Assembly: GCA_945888535.1 (NCBI GenBank)
Contig: CAMDAN010000078.1
Coordinates: 1-11,808, forward strand
Origin: Bordetella parapertussis
GTDB taxonomy: Bacteria; Pseudomonadota; Gammaproteobacteria; Burkholderiales; Burkholderiaceae_C
DNA length: 11,808 bases
Direction of reading: 5' to 3'
In this document: piece by piece, positions 5,602 through 11,808 of the stretch
How the letters are laid out: each line of letters starts with the position of its first letter
Numbering within the stretch: position 1 is the stretch's first letter
The notes under the pieces: model-generated
Seen by the model: the letters and a program-made list of their open reading frames with translations, nothing else
Database searches by the model: none
Told to the model about the DNA's origin: nothing
Translations under genes and position numbers: made by a program

Positions 5602-6909
5602 ATGAAACAAAAAACCCGGATTGCGATTGGTTTGGTGATTGTGCTGCTTGCGCTTGGGAGCGCGTGGTGGGCGCAGCGCGGTGGGAGCGCAGAGGTGCAG
5701 TACCGGACAGGAAAAATTGAGCGGGGGGATTTGCTGGCAAGTGTTGCGGCAAGCGGGGCGGTGACGCCGGTGTCATTGGTGACAGTAGGGACGCAGGTGA
5801 GTGGACAGATTCGTGACGTCTTGGTCGATTTCAATACCGAAGTTAAAGCGGGCCAGTTGCTGGCGCAAATTGACCCAGAGAGTTTTGAGTACCGGGTTCG
5901 CTCGGCGCAGGCCGATGTCGATGCGGCTCGGGCTGCGGTGTTAACCGCACAGGCCAACCTGTTGGCAACCCAAACGCAGGTCTCGCGGGCCCAGGTGGAT
6001 TTAAACGAGGCACAGCGTTCGCAGGATCGCACCCTCAGTTTGGTTGAGAAACAATTCATCGCCCAAAGCGAGGGCGACAAAGCCCGGGCTTTGGTGAACA
6101 CCAGCGCGGAGGCTTTGAAAGCGACGCAGGCCCAAGTAGGCGTTTCCCAAGCGCAGGTGAGTGCGGCTAAAGCCAATGTGTCGCAGCGCGACTCGGCGCT
6201 GGCCCAAGCCCGCATCGATTTGGCCCGCACGAAGATTACTTCTCCCGTGAACGGCATCGTGATCAAGCGGACGATTGAGCGTGGGCAGACGGTTGCCAGC
6301 AGCTTGCAAGCCCCCGAGTTGTTTGTGATTGCGCAAAACCTATCTGATATGCAGGTTGAGGCGGCTATTGACGAAAGCGACGTGGGCCGTCTGGTCGTAG
6401 GCCAAAAGGCCACTTTTACGGTGGACGCGTTTCCGGGCCAAACTTTTCAAGGGGCGGTTCAGCAGGTGCGCAAAGCGGCGCTTAACGTAGCCAATGTGGT
6501 GACGTATGTGGCGGTGATCCGGTTCTCTAATGTTGACGGTCGATTGATGCCGGGCATGACCGCCAACGTCAGAATCGTGACCGAAGAGCGCAAACAAGTT
6601 TTAAAAGTTCCTAACGCGGCGTTGCGTTTGCGCATTGCCGGCGTTGAGCCCCCCAAAGGAGATGGCGCTTCTCGCTCCAGCAGCCGTGGGCGGCTTTATA
6701 TCAAAGACGCAAAAGGCCAACCTCAAGCGATTGCGGTTCAAGTGGGCGTGACTGACGGAACCCAAACTGAATTGATCGTTTCCCCTGCTTTAAATCAGGG
6801 CGCAGATTTATCCCCAGTAAATGAAGGTGTGGAGGTGTTGGTGGCGGTGAAGTCTGCGGGCGCATCGGGTCCAGGCGCTAAACCCACCGGTCCGCGTTCG
6901 CCGTTTTAA
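5602..6909 (+). CDS. macA: MacA-like periplasmic adaptor (membrane fusion protein)
   Basis: This 435-residue protein is anchored in the inner membrane by an N-terminal helix (6-24) and projects into the periplasm. It links the ABC transporter to an outer-membrane channel. After the anchor come the first half of a lipoyl domain (about 60-92, [12 protein letters not shown].., [11 protein letters not shown]), a long alpha-helical hairpin (about 97-208, rich in Ala and Gln), the second lipoyl half (210-232, [20 protein letters not shown]), a beta-barrel domain (about 250-330) and a membrane-proximal domain. A low-complexity loop lies at 350-364 and a Pro/Gly/Ser tail at the end. The order and length fit MacA and related adaptors. 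ATG 5602 is right for the membrane anchor although no ribosome site precedes it. The ATPase gene starts 25 bp downstream. The substrate (macrolide, peptide, lipid or other) cannot be read from sequence. Confidence 0.92.
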   Translation: MKQKTRIAIGLVIVLLALGSAWWAQRGGSAEVQYRTGKIERGDLLASVAASGAVTPVSLVTVGTQVSGQIRDVLVDFNTEVKAGQLLAQIDPESFEYRVRSAQADVDAARAAVLTAQANLLATQTQVSRAQVDLNEAQRSQDRTLSLVEKQFIAQSEGDKARALVNTSAEALKATQAQVGVSQAQVSAAKANVSQRDSALAQARIDLARTKITSPVNGIVIKRTIERGQTVASSLQAPELFVIAQNLSDMQVEAAIDESDVGRLVVGQKATFTVDAFPGQTFQGAVQQVRKAALNVANVVTYVAVIRFSNVDGRLMPGMTANVRIVTEERKQVLKVPNAALRLRIAGVEPPKGDGASRSSSRGRLYIKDAKGQPQAIAVQVGVTDGTQTELIVSPALNQGADLSPVNEGVEVLVAVKSAGASGPGAKPTGPRSPF

Positions 6910-6934
6910 GTTCGCAACGCAGCCCTCAGCCGCC

Positions 6935-7681
6935 ATGACAAACGTCACGCCGCCATTGATCGTGGCCAAAGACTTGGCTAAAAGTTATGCCATGGGTTCT
7001 GCTGCAGACCACGCCCTAGGGACAGGACAAACCGTTCACGCCCTGCGCGGTGTGAGCTTGGATATTGCCCGCGGAGAGTTTGTCGCCATCATGGGCGCAT
7101 CGGGTTCGGGTAAATCGACCTTGATGAATATTTTGGGCTGCTTAGACACCCCAAGCGCTGGCAGCTATCGCTTGGGTGGTGAAGCGGTAGAGCGAATGAG
7201 CAGCGATCAGTTAGCGCAACTGCGTAACCAACACATTGGCTTTGTGTTCCAGCAATTCAATTTGTTACCGCGAACCTCTGCCCTAGAAAACGTGGAGTTG
7301 CCTTTGGTGTACTGCGGCGTCAAAGCTCCAGCTCGCCGCCAAAGGGCGAAGGCTGCTTTAGAGCGGGTTGGTTTGGGCGAGCGTTTGTTACATACGCCTT
7401 CCGAGTTGTCTGGCGGGCAGCAGCAGCGGGTTGCCATTGCCAGAGCTTTGGTGAACGCGCCGCAATTGATCTTGGCCGACGAGCCCACCGGCGCGTTGGA
7501 CTCGCAAACCAGCGCCGAAATCATGCAGCTCCTAAGTGAACTCAACGCCCAAGGCATGACGGTGGTGATCGTGACCCATGAACCCGACATTGCCGCTTGG
7601 GCCCGACGCACCTTGGTTTTTAAAGACGGCGTCATGGTTCAAGACACTGCCAAGCCCGCGCACGCGGAGCAGGCCGCATGA
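6935..7681 (+). CDS. MacB/LolD-type ABC transporter ATPase
   Basis: This 248-residue cytoplasmic ATPase powers the efflux system encoded around it. Walker A is GASGSGKST (54-62), the Q-loop is FQQFNLLP (105-112), the signature is LSGGQQQR (158-165), Walker B is LILADEP (178-184, catalytic E183), the D-loop is ALDS and the switch His is H215. All key residues are present. In E. coli MacB this domain is fused to the permease; here it is a separate gene, as in many Gram-negative relatives. Between the A-loop region (Y18) and VHALRGV there is an extra stretch of about ten residues ([14 protein letters not shown]). The stop overlaps the permease start by four bases (ATGA), so the two are translationally coupled. 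The ribosome site upstream of 6935 is weak. Confidence 0.93.
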   Translation: MTNVTPPLIVAKDLAKSYAMGSAADHALGTGQTVHALRGVSLDIARGEFVAIMGASGSGKSTLMNILGCLDTPSAGSYRLGGEAVERMSSDQLAQLRNQHIGFVFQQFNLLPRTSALENVELPLVYCGVKAPARRQRAKAALERVGLGERLLHTPSELSGGQQQRVAIARALVNAPQLILADEPTGALDSQTSAEIMQLLSELNAQGMTVVIVTHEPDIAAWARRTLVFKDGVMVQDTAKPAHAEQAA

Positions 7682-8913
7682 ACGCACTGACGGCTTTCCG
7701 AAGTGCTTTGCGGGCGTTATCTGCCAACGCTTTGCGCAGCGTACTCACCATGTTGGGAATCATCATTGGCGTGGCTGCGGTGATTGCGATGATCGCAGTA
7801 GGGCAGGGCGCAACCCAACGCGTACAAGAACAAATGAAGGGCTTGGGCTCCAACATCATGTTGGTGTTACCCGGCGGCGTTTCCCAAGCGGGGGTTCGCT
7901 TGGGAGCGCAAACCCGCCAACGTTTAACCGAAGAGGACGCGCAGGCGATTGCCTTGGAGATTCCCGAAGTCCAAGTGGCCGCGCCCACCTCGCGCACCAC
8001 GGGGCAACTGGTGTGGGGCAATAGCAACTGGGGCAGCACCATCATTGGTGTAAACAATGACTTCTTGGAAGCGCGGGATTGGCCACTGCAAAGTGGTCGT
8101 ATGTTTGATGCTGCAGAACTCGCAGGATCTGCCAAGGTTGCGTGGGTGGGGGCCACTGTGGTGCGCGAATTGTTGGGCGATCAAGATGCAGTCGATCAAG
8201 TCATTCGAGTTCGGGGGATACCGATTACGGTCATCGGAGTTTTAAGCCCCAAAGGCCAAAACTCGATGGGCCAAGACCAAGACGATGTAGTGATGATTCC
8301 GATTGGAACGTTGCGAAATCGCATCTGGGGCGGCGACGCAACAAGCCGTTTAAAGCGGGTCGGCGCGATTTCAGTGAAGGTTCGCGACGGGCAAGATATG
8401 AAAGAGGTTGAGTCGTCCATCCAAGATTTATTGCGCCAGCGCTTTAAGGTGCAAGCAGGAGCGGATGATCCGTTTACGGTTCGCAACCTCACTGAAATTT
8501 TGCAAGCCCAAGAAGAATCAAGCCGGGTGATGACGCTGCTGTTGGCCGCTGTTGCAGGAATCAGTTTGGTCATTGGCGGCATCGGAATCATGAACATCAT
8601 GCTGGTGAGCGTGACCGAGCGAACCCGAGAGATTGGCCTGCGGATGGCCGTAGGGGCGCGTGGACGCGACATCTTGGCGCAGTTTTTAATTGAAGCCGTA
8701 ACGCTCAGCCTGATTGGGGGTGCTATCGGCGTTCTCTTAGGTGCTTTAACGACTTGGGCCGTGGGCGCATTCGCGGGATGGGATGTGAGTTTGAGTTGGG
8801 CCTCTGTGGTCTTGGCGGTGGGATTTTCTGGATTGGTCGGGGTATTTTTTGGCTTTTACCCAGCGCAAAGAGCAGCCAAGATGTTGCCGATTCAGGCTTT
8901 GCGATACGAGTGA
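7678..8913 (+). CDS. MacB-type permease (MacB_PCD plus FtsX domains)
   Basis: This is a 411-residue inner-membrane protein. TM1 spans about 20-42 ([20 protein letters not shown]). A large periplasmic domain follows (about 43-280; the MacB_PCD fold). Three more helices then form the FtsX domain, starting near 285 ([20 protein letters not shown]), with the cytoplasmic coupling segment [18 protein letters not shown] (about 315-332). The ending [18 protein letters not shown] is characteristic of the family. In MacB the permease transmits ATPase strokes to the periplasm and drives substrate into the adaptor and outer-membrane channel rather than pumping across the inner membrane. The gene overlaps the ATPase stop by four bases. 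The complete machine needs a TolC-like channel, which must be encoded elsewhere. Confidence 0.93.
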   Translation: MNALTAFRSALRALSANALRSVLTMLGIIIGVAAVIAMIAVGQGATQRVQEQMKGLGSNIMLVLPGGVSQAGVRLGAQTRQRLTEEDAQAIALEIPEVQVAAPTSRTTGQLVWGNSNWGSTIIGVNNDFLEARDWPLQSGRMFDAAELAGSAKVAWVGATVVRELLGDQDAVDQVIRVRGIPITVIGVLSPKGQNSMGQDQDDVVMIPIGTLRNRIWGGDATSRLKRVGAISVKVRDGQDMKEVESSIQDLLRQRFKVQAGADDPFTVRNLTEILQAQEESSRVMTLLLAAVAGISLVIGGIGIMNIMLVSVTERTREIGLRMAVGARGRDILAQFLIEAVTLSLIGGAIGVLLGALTTWAVGAFAGWDVSLSWASVVLAVGFSGLVGVFFGFYPAQRAAKMLPIQALRYE

Positions 8914-8931
8914 CAAAATACGAGATTAATT

Positions 8932-8937
8932 AAAGGA
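8932..8937 (+). promoter_or_regulatory. Ribosome binding site fixing the GTG start of uppP
   Basis: AAAGGA lies 7 nt before a GTG at 8945. No ATG exists at a sensible place, and the GTG gives the expected N-terminus, so the site decides the start. Confidence 0.7.
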
Positions 8938-8944
8938 TTTTGAA

Positions 8945-9796
8945 GTGCTAGATACCACCCTGTTAATCAAAGCCGCCATCATGGGCGTGGTCGAAGGTCT
9001 CACCGAGTTCCTTCCCATCTCTTCAACCGGCCACTTAATTTTGGCGGGTGCGCTTTTGGGCTTTGATGATGAAAAAGCCAAGGTCTTTGATATTGCGATT
9101 CAAACCGGTGCCATCTTCGCCGTGATTTTGGTGTACTGGGACAAGATCAAACGTACCTTAATCGACTTACCGGTCCAACGCCAAGCGCAAACCTTTGCCA
9201 TCAACATCCTGATCGCATTTTTACCCGCAGTCATTTTGGGTTTGCTGTTCGGAAAAGTTATCCAGACGTATTTATTTACCCCTGAAGTGGTTGCAACCAC
9301 TTTCATTTTGGGTGGCCTCATTATTTTGTGGGCTGAGCGCCGTCACGCCGCCGCGGTGGACCCGCAGCTAGGCACGTTTCCGCGCGTGAATCGCATGGAT
9401 GACATGACCGCGTGGGACGCGCTCAAGGTGGGCTTGGTTCAATGCTTGGCAATGGTGCCGGGAACCAGCCGCAGCGGCGCTACGATCATTGGTGGCATGT
9501 TGCTTGGTATGTCGCGCAAAGCGGCCACTGATTTTTCTTTCTTCTTGGCGATGCCGACTTTGATAGGTGCGGGGGCTTACAGCCTGTACAAAGAACGCGC
9601 CTTACTCAGCATGGCCGATGCGCCCCTCTTTGGCGTAGGTCTCTTCTTTTCATTTCTTAGCGCCTGGTTGTGCGTGCGCTGGTTGCTGCGTTTTATCTCA
9701 AACCACAGCTTTGTCGGTTTTGCCTACTACCGCATTGCCTTTGGCATAGTGGTGTTGGCAACTGCGTGGAGCGGCGCAGTGACTTGGGCGGCTTAA
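8945..9796 (+). CDS. uppP: Undecaprenyl-diphosphatase (BacA family)
   Basis: This 283-residue polytopic inner-membrane enzyme removes one phosphate from undecaprenyl diphosphate, recycling the lipid carrier for peptidoglycan and other envelope polymers. Loss or excess changes bacitracin sensitivity. Both BacA/UppP signatures are present: [14 protein letters not shown] (17-30, with catalytic-site Glu17 and Glu21) and [10 protein letters not shown] (172-181, with Arg176). About seven to eight hydrophobic segments follow the family pattern, and the length is typical of UppP (about 270-290). The start is GTG with AAAGGA 7 nt upstream. It lies 31 bp after the permease gene on the same strand, so read-through from the efflux operon is possible, but no functional link is required. 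No clear terminator follows. Confidence 0.96.
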   Translation: MLDTTLLIKAAIMGVVEGLTEFLPISSTGHLILAGALLGFDDEKAKVFDIAIQTGAIFAVILVYWDKIKRTLIDLPVQRQAQTFAINILIAFLPAVILGLLFGKVIQTYLFTPEVVATTFILGGLIILWAERRHAAAVDPQLGTFPRVNRMDDMTAWDALKVGLVQCLAMVPGTSRSGATIIGGMLLGMSRKAATDFSFFLAMPTLIGAGAYSLYKERALLSMADAPLFGVGLFFSFLSAWLCVRWLLRFISNHSFVGFAYYRIAFGIVVLATAWSGAVTWAA

Positions 9797-9830
9797 ATAG
9801 TACTATTCAATATGTAATCATTCGATTACA
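9796..9830. promoter_or_regulatory. Paired inverted repeats before the toxin gene, candidate TA operator
   Basis: AATAGTACTATT is a perfect 12-bp palindrome at 9796-9807, starting at the last base of the uppP stop. TGTAATC (9813-9819) and GATTACA (9824-9830) are perfect inverted arms around a 4-bp spacer, ending 8 bp before the toxin ATG. Type II TA operons are typically repressed by their own antitoxin bound at such sites. The HTH antitoxin encoded at 10142 is the likely binder. Promoter hexamers are not clear. Confidence 0.5.
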
Positions 9831-9838
9831 CTTGCGAT

Positions 9839-10138
9839 ATGTCATTCACGGTAAAACAACTTGAAGAATTTTCGGACTGGCTCAAGGGAATTAAAGACGG
9901 ATTGACCCGGCAGCGACTCGTTAAGCGCTTGCGTAAAGTTCAACTTGGCAATTTGGGTGACGTGGATTCGGTGGGTGAAGGTGTGTTTGAGATGCGCGAA
10001 CATTTCGGGCCTGGATGGCGAATGTATTACGTGCTTAGAGGTGACGTGCTCATTGTGATGCTTGGCGGCGGGACTAAATCAACCCAGCAGGCTGACATTC
10101 AAAGGGCCATAGAGTTAGCCAAATATTTGGAGGATTGA
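9839..10138 (+). CDS. RelE/HigB-family type II toxin
   Basis: This 99-residue protein has the RelE/ParE-superfamily 'addiction module killer protein' pattern: FSDWLKGIKDGLTRQRLVKRLRKVQLGNLGD (about 11-41), GVFEMREHFGPGWRMYYV (48-65) and VLIVMLGGGTKSTQQADIQRAIELAK (about 70-95). Members usually cut mRNA at the ribosome. The conserved basic residues (R28, R32, R53, R61) and the K81-S-T-Q-Q-x-DI segment are present, so it looks intact. Toxin precedes antitoxin, the HigBA-like order. The stop lies 3 bp before the antitoxin start. The ribosome site upstream of ATG 9839 is weak, as is common for toxins. The exact target is not determinable here. Confidence 0.9.
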   Translation: MSFTVKQLEEFSDWLKGIKDGLTRQRLVKRLRKVQLGNLGDVDSVGEGVFEMREHFGPGWRMYYVLRGDVLIVMLGGGTKSTQQADIQRAIELAKYLED

Positions 10139-10141
10139 ACC

Positions 10142-10453
10142 ATGACTAAAAAAATCAAAGTTTCCGAGCTTCCAGAGTTCGACGCGGCTGAATACCTGAA
10201 CAGCGAAGAAGATGTAGCGGCTTACCTCACGTCTATTCTTGAAGAGAACGATCCTGCACTTTTGGCAGCTGCGCTTGGGGATATTGCCCGCTCGCGTGGA
10301 ATGACGCAGGTAGCAAAAGATTCCGGGATCACCCGTGAAGCTTTATACAAAGCACTTCGCCCAGGCAGTGAACCACGTTTCGATACAGTCAACCGCGTTT
10401 GCGCCGCGCTTGGCGTGCGTTTAGTTGCACAGACAGTAAAGACTGCGGCCTGA
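10142..10453 (+). CDS. HigA-like HTH antitoxin (addiction module antidote protein)
   Basis: This 103-residue protein has an N-terminal toxin-binding part (about 8-45, FDAAEYLNSEEDVAAYLTSILEEND is typical of this antidote family) and a C-terminal helix-turn-helix (about 50-98; MTQVAKDSGITREALYKALRPGSEPRFDTVNRVCAALGVRL). It would neutralise the upstream toxin and repress the operon through the inverted repeats before it. A GGAGG ribosome site overlaps the end of the toxin gene, stronger than that of the toxin, which favours antitoxin excess. The stop lies only 10 bp from the stop of the convergent hydrolase gene. Confidence 0.92.
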   Translation: MTKKIKVSELPEFDAAEYLNSEEDVAAYLTSILEENDPALLAAALGDIARSRGMTQVAKDSGITREALYKALRPGSEPRFDTVNRVCAALGVRLVAQTVKTAA

Positions 10454-10463
10454 TTCTTAAAAC

Positions 10464-11267
10464 TCAAGCGCCCATATTGCGTAAAGACGCCTCAATCGCA
10501 GCGGCAGTTACAAGGGGTTTTTCCATCGGGAAGAGGTGACTGCCGTCAAGCATCATGGTCCGGCCTTTGGTGAGTTGGTCAGTTAAGGTCATGCCGACGC
10601 GTTTCATCTCCACCGATTGACGTCCGCCAATAAAACTCACCGGACACTTCAAGGGGTGGCGCTTAAAGAGACGGTCTAGGTTGTCGGGAATCGTGTTGTA
10701 AATCTCGGTTTCAATCTCGCGGTTAAAAGCCAAAACGCGTTTACCGTCTTCCTCAATCGTTCCCAGGCTCACGTAGTCCATGAGAACGTCTTGGTCCCAT
10801 TTCGCAAATGCCTTTTTATGGCGAAAGTGCTCAAAAGCGGCTTCAATACTCGGCCAGCTATTGCGCCGTTTGTGGCTGACTGCGCCAGGTGACAAAGAAC
10901 CAACAAGTTGCGTCCCTTTAATCATGCCCAAAGCGGTAGAGCGCCAACCGCCTAGCAAGGGCGCATCAATTAGCACGACGCCTTTGGCAATTTTGGGGTG
11001 CCTTGCCGCAGCCATGAGACTTAAAAATCCACCTAAAGAATGGCCGACCAGCCAAATAGGTTCACCTGCTTTGTCGCATTGTTCTTGCGCAAAATCGGAT
11101 ACATGTTCTGCCAAGTGCCGCCAATTGTTGCTGACGGGATATTGCGGGTCGTGTCCGAGTTTGTCGATGGCTTTGACGCTAAAACCTCGGGCGCGTAAAT
11201 GCTTAAAAAGTTGCTTGTAGGTACTGGCAGGAAAGCTGTTGCCGTGGGAAAAAACAATGGGGATCAT
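10464..11267 (-). CDS. Alpha/beta-hydrolase-fold protein
   Basis: This 267-residue, probably cytoplasmic protein has no signal peptide. The nucleophile elbow is GHSLGG (75-80, Ser77). The oxyanion strand is FSHGNSFP (6-13, with HGN). The catalytic His is H244 in DGSHLFPMEK. The acid is likely around residue 220 (IGGRQSVE), with D101 as a less likely alternative. This fits the hydrolase superfamily (esterases, lipases and related enzymes); the substrate is not readable. The gene follows mutS by 32 bp on the same strand and may share its transcript. I recall a hydrolase next to mutS in several Comamonadaceae, which supports a conserved neighbourhood but is not verified. Confidence 0.9.
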   Translation of the reverse strand: MIPIVFSHGNSFPASTYKQLFKHLRARGFSVKAIDKLGHDPQYPVSNNWRHLAEHVSDFAQEQCDKAGEPIWLVGHSLGGFLSLMAAARHPKIAKGVVLIDAPLLGGWRSTALGMIKGTQLVGSLSPGAVSHKRRNSWPSIEAAFEHFRHKKAFAKWDQDVLMDYVSLGTIEEDGKRVLAFNREIETEIYNTIPDNLDRLFKRHPLKCPVSFIGGRQSVEMKRVGMTLTDQLTKGRTMMLDGSHLFPMEKPLVTAAAIEASLRNMGA

Positions 11268-11299
11268 GCAGTCGATTTGAAAGGATGGGGAGGAAAGAT

Positions 11300-11808
11300 T
11301 TATGACTTGGATTGGAGCGCTTTGAGCTGGTAAAGCGCATCCATTGCCTCGCGGGGGCTCATGCCGTCCGGGTTCATGCTACTGAGCATCGTTTCTAGCA
11401 GGCTAGGCGCTGCCAGTTCGGCGATGGGCGCGGGGGCAAATAAATCCACCTGCGCTTGAGACGCAGAGGCGTGTTGTTCGAGCGCTTGTAAGGTGTTGCG
11501 GGCTTGGTTGAGAACGGCAGCGGGCATGCCAGCCAGTCGTGCTACTTGAATCCCGTAACTGCGGCTGGCGGGGCCGGGCTCTATGGCGTGTAAGAAGACG
11601 ATATCTCGCCCTGATTCTGCCGCGCTCACATGGACATTGACTGCGCCATGGTGGGTTGCAGGAAACTCCGTGAGCTCGAAGTAATGGGTAGCAAACAGCA
11701 CAAAGGCTTGGGTTTTGTCATGTAGCTGGGTAGCGATGGCGCGGGCCAGCGCCAGGCCGTCAAAGGTGGAAGTCCCACGGCCAATTTCGTCCATTAAAAC
11801 CAAAGACT
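11300..11808 (-). CDS. mutS: DNA mismatch repair ATPase MutS, C-terminal part (5' end outside window)
   Basis: The frame is open to the right edge, giving about 169 residues of the C-terminus. The visible part starts within Walker B ([17 protein letters not shown]), which includes the D-loop/signature region of MutS ATPases, and continues through [20 protein letters not shown] (His switch). The helix-turn-helix dimerisation region then follows ([26 protein letters not shown]). It ends in ...[19 protein letters not shown], typical of the short C-terminal tail after the clamp-like ATPase domain. MutS recognises mispaired bases and recruits MutL. A Met four residues into this part is internal, not a start; the gene is partial because of the window edge. 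Confidence 0.97.
   Translation of the reverse strand, partial: SLVLMDEIGRGTSTFDGLALARAIATQLHDKTQAFVLFATHYFELTEFPATHHGAVNVHVSAAESGRDIVFLHAIEPGPASRSYGIQVARLAGMPAAVLNQARNTLQALEQHASASQAQVDLFAPAPIAELAAPSLLETMLSSMNPDGMSPREAMDALYQLKALQSKS

Noticed and set aside
5589..6413. A 274-codon open frame on the minus strand opposite macA
   Set aside because: It lies wholly antisense to a clear adaptor gene, has no family-like motifs, and its Cys/Thr/Ala-rich repeats mirror the codon bias of the helical hairpin.
7632..8672. Minus-strand frames opposite the permease gene (7632-8156 and 8196-8672)
   Set aside because: Antisense shadows of a well-supported MacB-type permease; their translations show no domain pattern.

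Overview
The window looks like chromosome from a betaproteobacterium of the order Burkholderiales, most likely family Comamonadaceae. I infer this from the glutaminyl-tRNA synthetase with its characteristic N-terminal insertion, the mutS plus alpha/beta-hydrolase pair, and moderate GC. I could not search a database, so the genus is open. Most of the window is ordinary housekeeping and envelope sequence. Two stretches between such genes are accessory, and both carry toxin-antitoxin (TA) type genes.

Layout. Positions 1-2454 (minus strand) hold an islet. It starts (reading leftward) with a minimal nucleotidyltransferase antitoxin gene (mntA-like) followed by a hepT-like toxin gene that has lost its centre. 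A rho-independent terminator follows. Next comes a second, intact module: a winged-helix/nucleotidyltransferase fusion followed by an HEPN protein, expressed from a promoter whose -10 box sits between two 13-bp palindromes. Last is a polytopic membrane protein of unknown function, cut by the left edge. Positions 2494-4308 (minus) hold glnS. Positions 4339-5236 (minus) hold a two-gene unit: an XRE-type HTH regulator fused to a 2TM membrane domain, and a DUF2306-like membrane protein.

Positions 5237-5601 form a divergent intergenic region of about 365 bp. It carries a possible operator for the HTH-2TM gene, a cluster of GTCGC-centred inverted repeats with a candidate plus-strand promoter, and a -10 box only 6 bp from the next start codon. 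Positions 5602-8913 (plus) encode a MacAB-type efflux system: periplasmic adaptor, ABC ATPase and FtsX/MacB-type permease on three genes. No outer-membrane channel gene is visible. uppP (undecaprenyl-diphosphatase, cell-wall lipid carrier recycling) follows at 8945.

Positions 9839-10453 (plus) hold a RelE/HigB-type toxin and its HTH antitoxin, behind a perfect inverted repeat. Converging on them from the right (minus) are an alpha/beta hydrolase gene and the 3' end of mutS (DNA mismatch repair), cut by the right edge.

The most interesting material is the HEPN/nucleotidyltransferase islet. It places an intact, self-regulated module next to a related one whose toxin lost its catalytic region while its antitoxin stayed open. 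The GTCGC repeat cluster upstream of the efflux operon also lacks an explanation.
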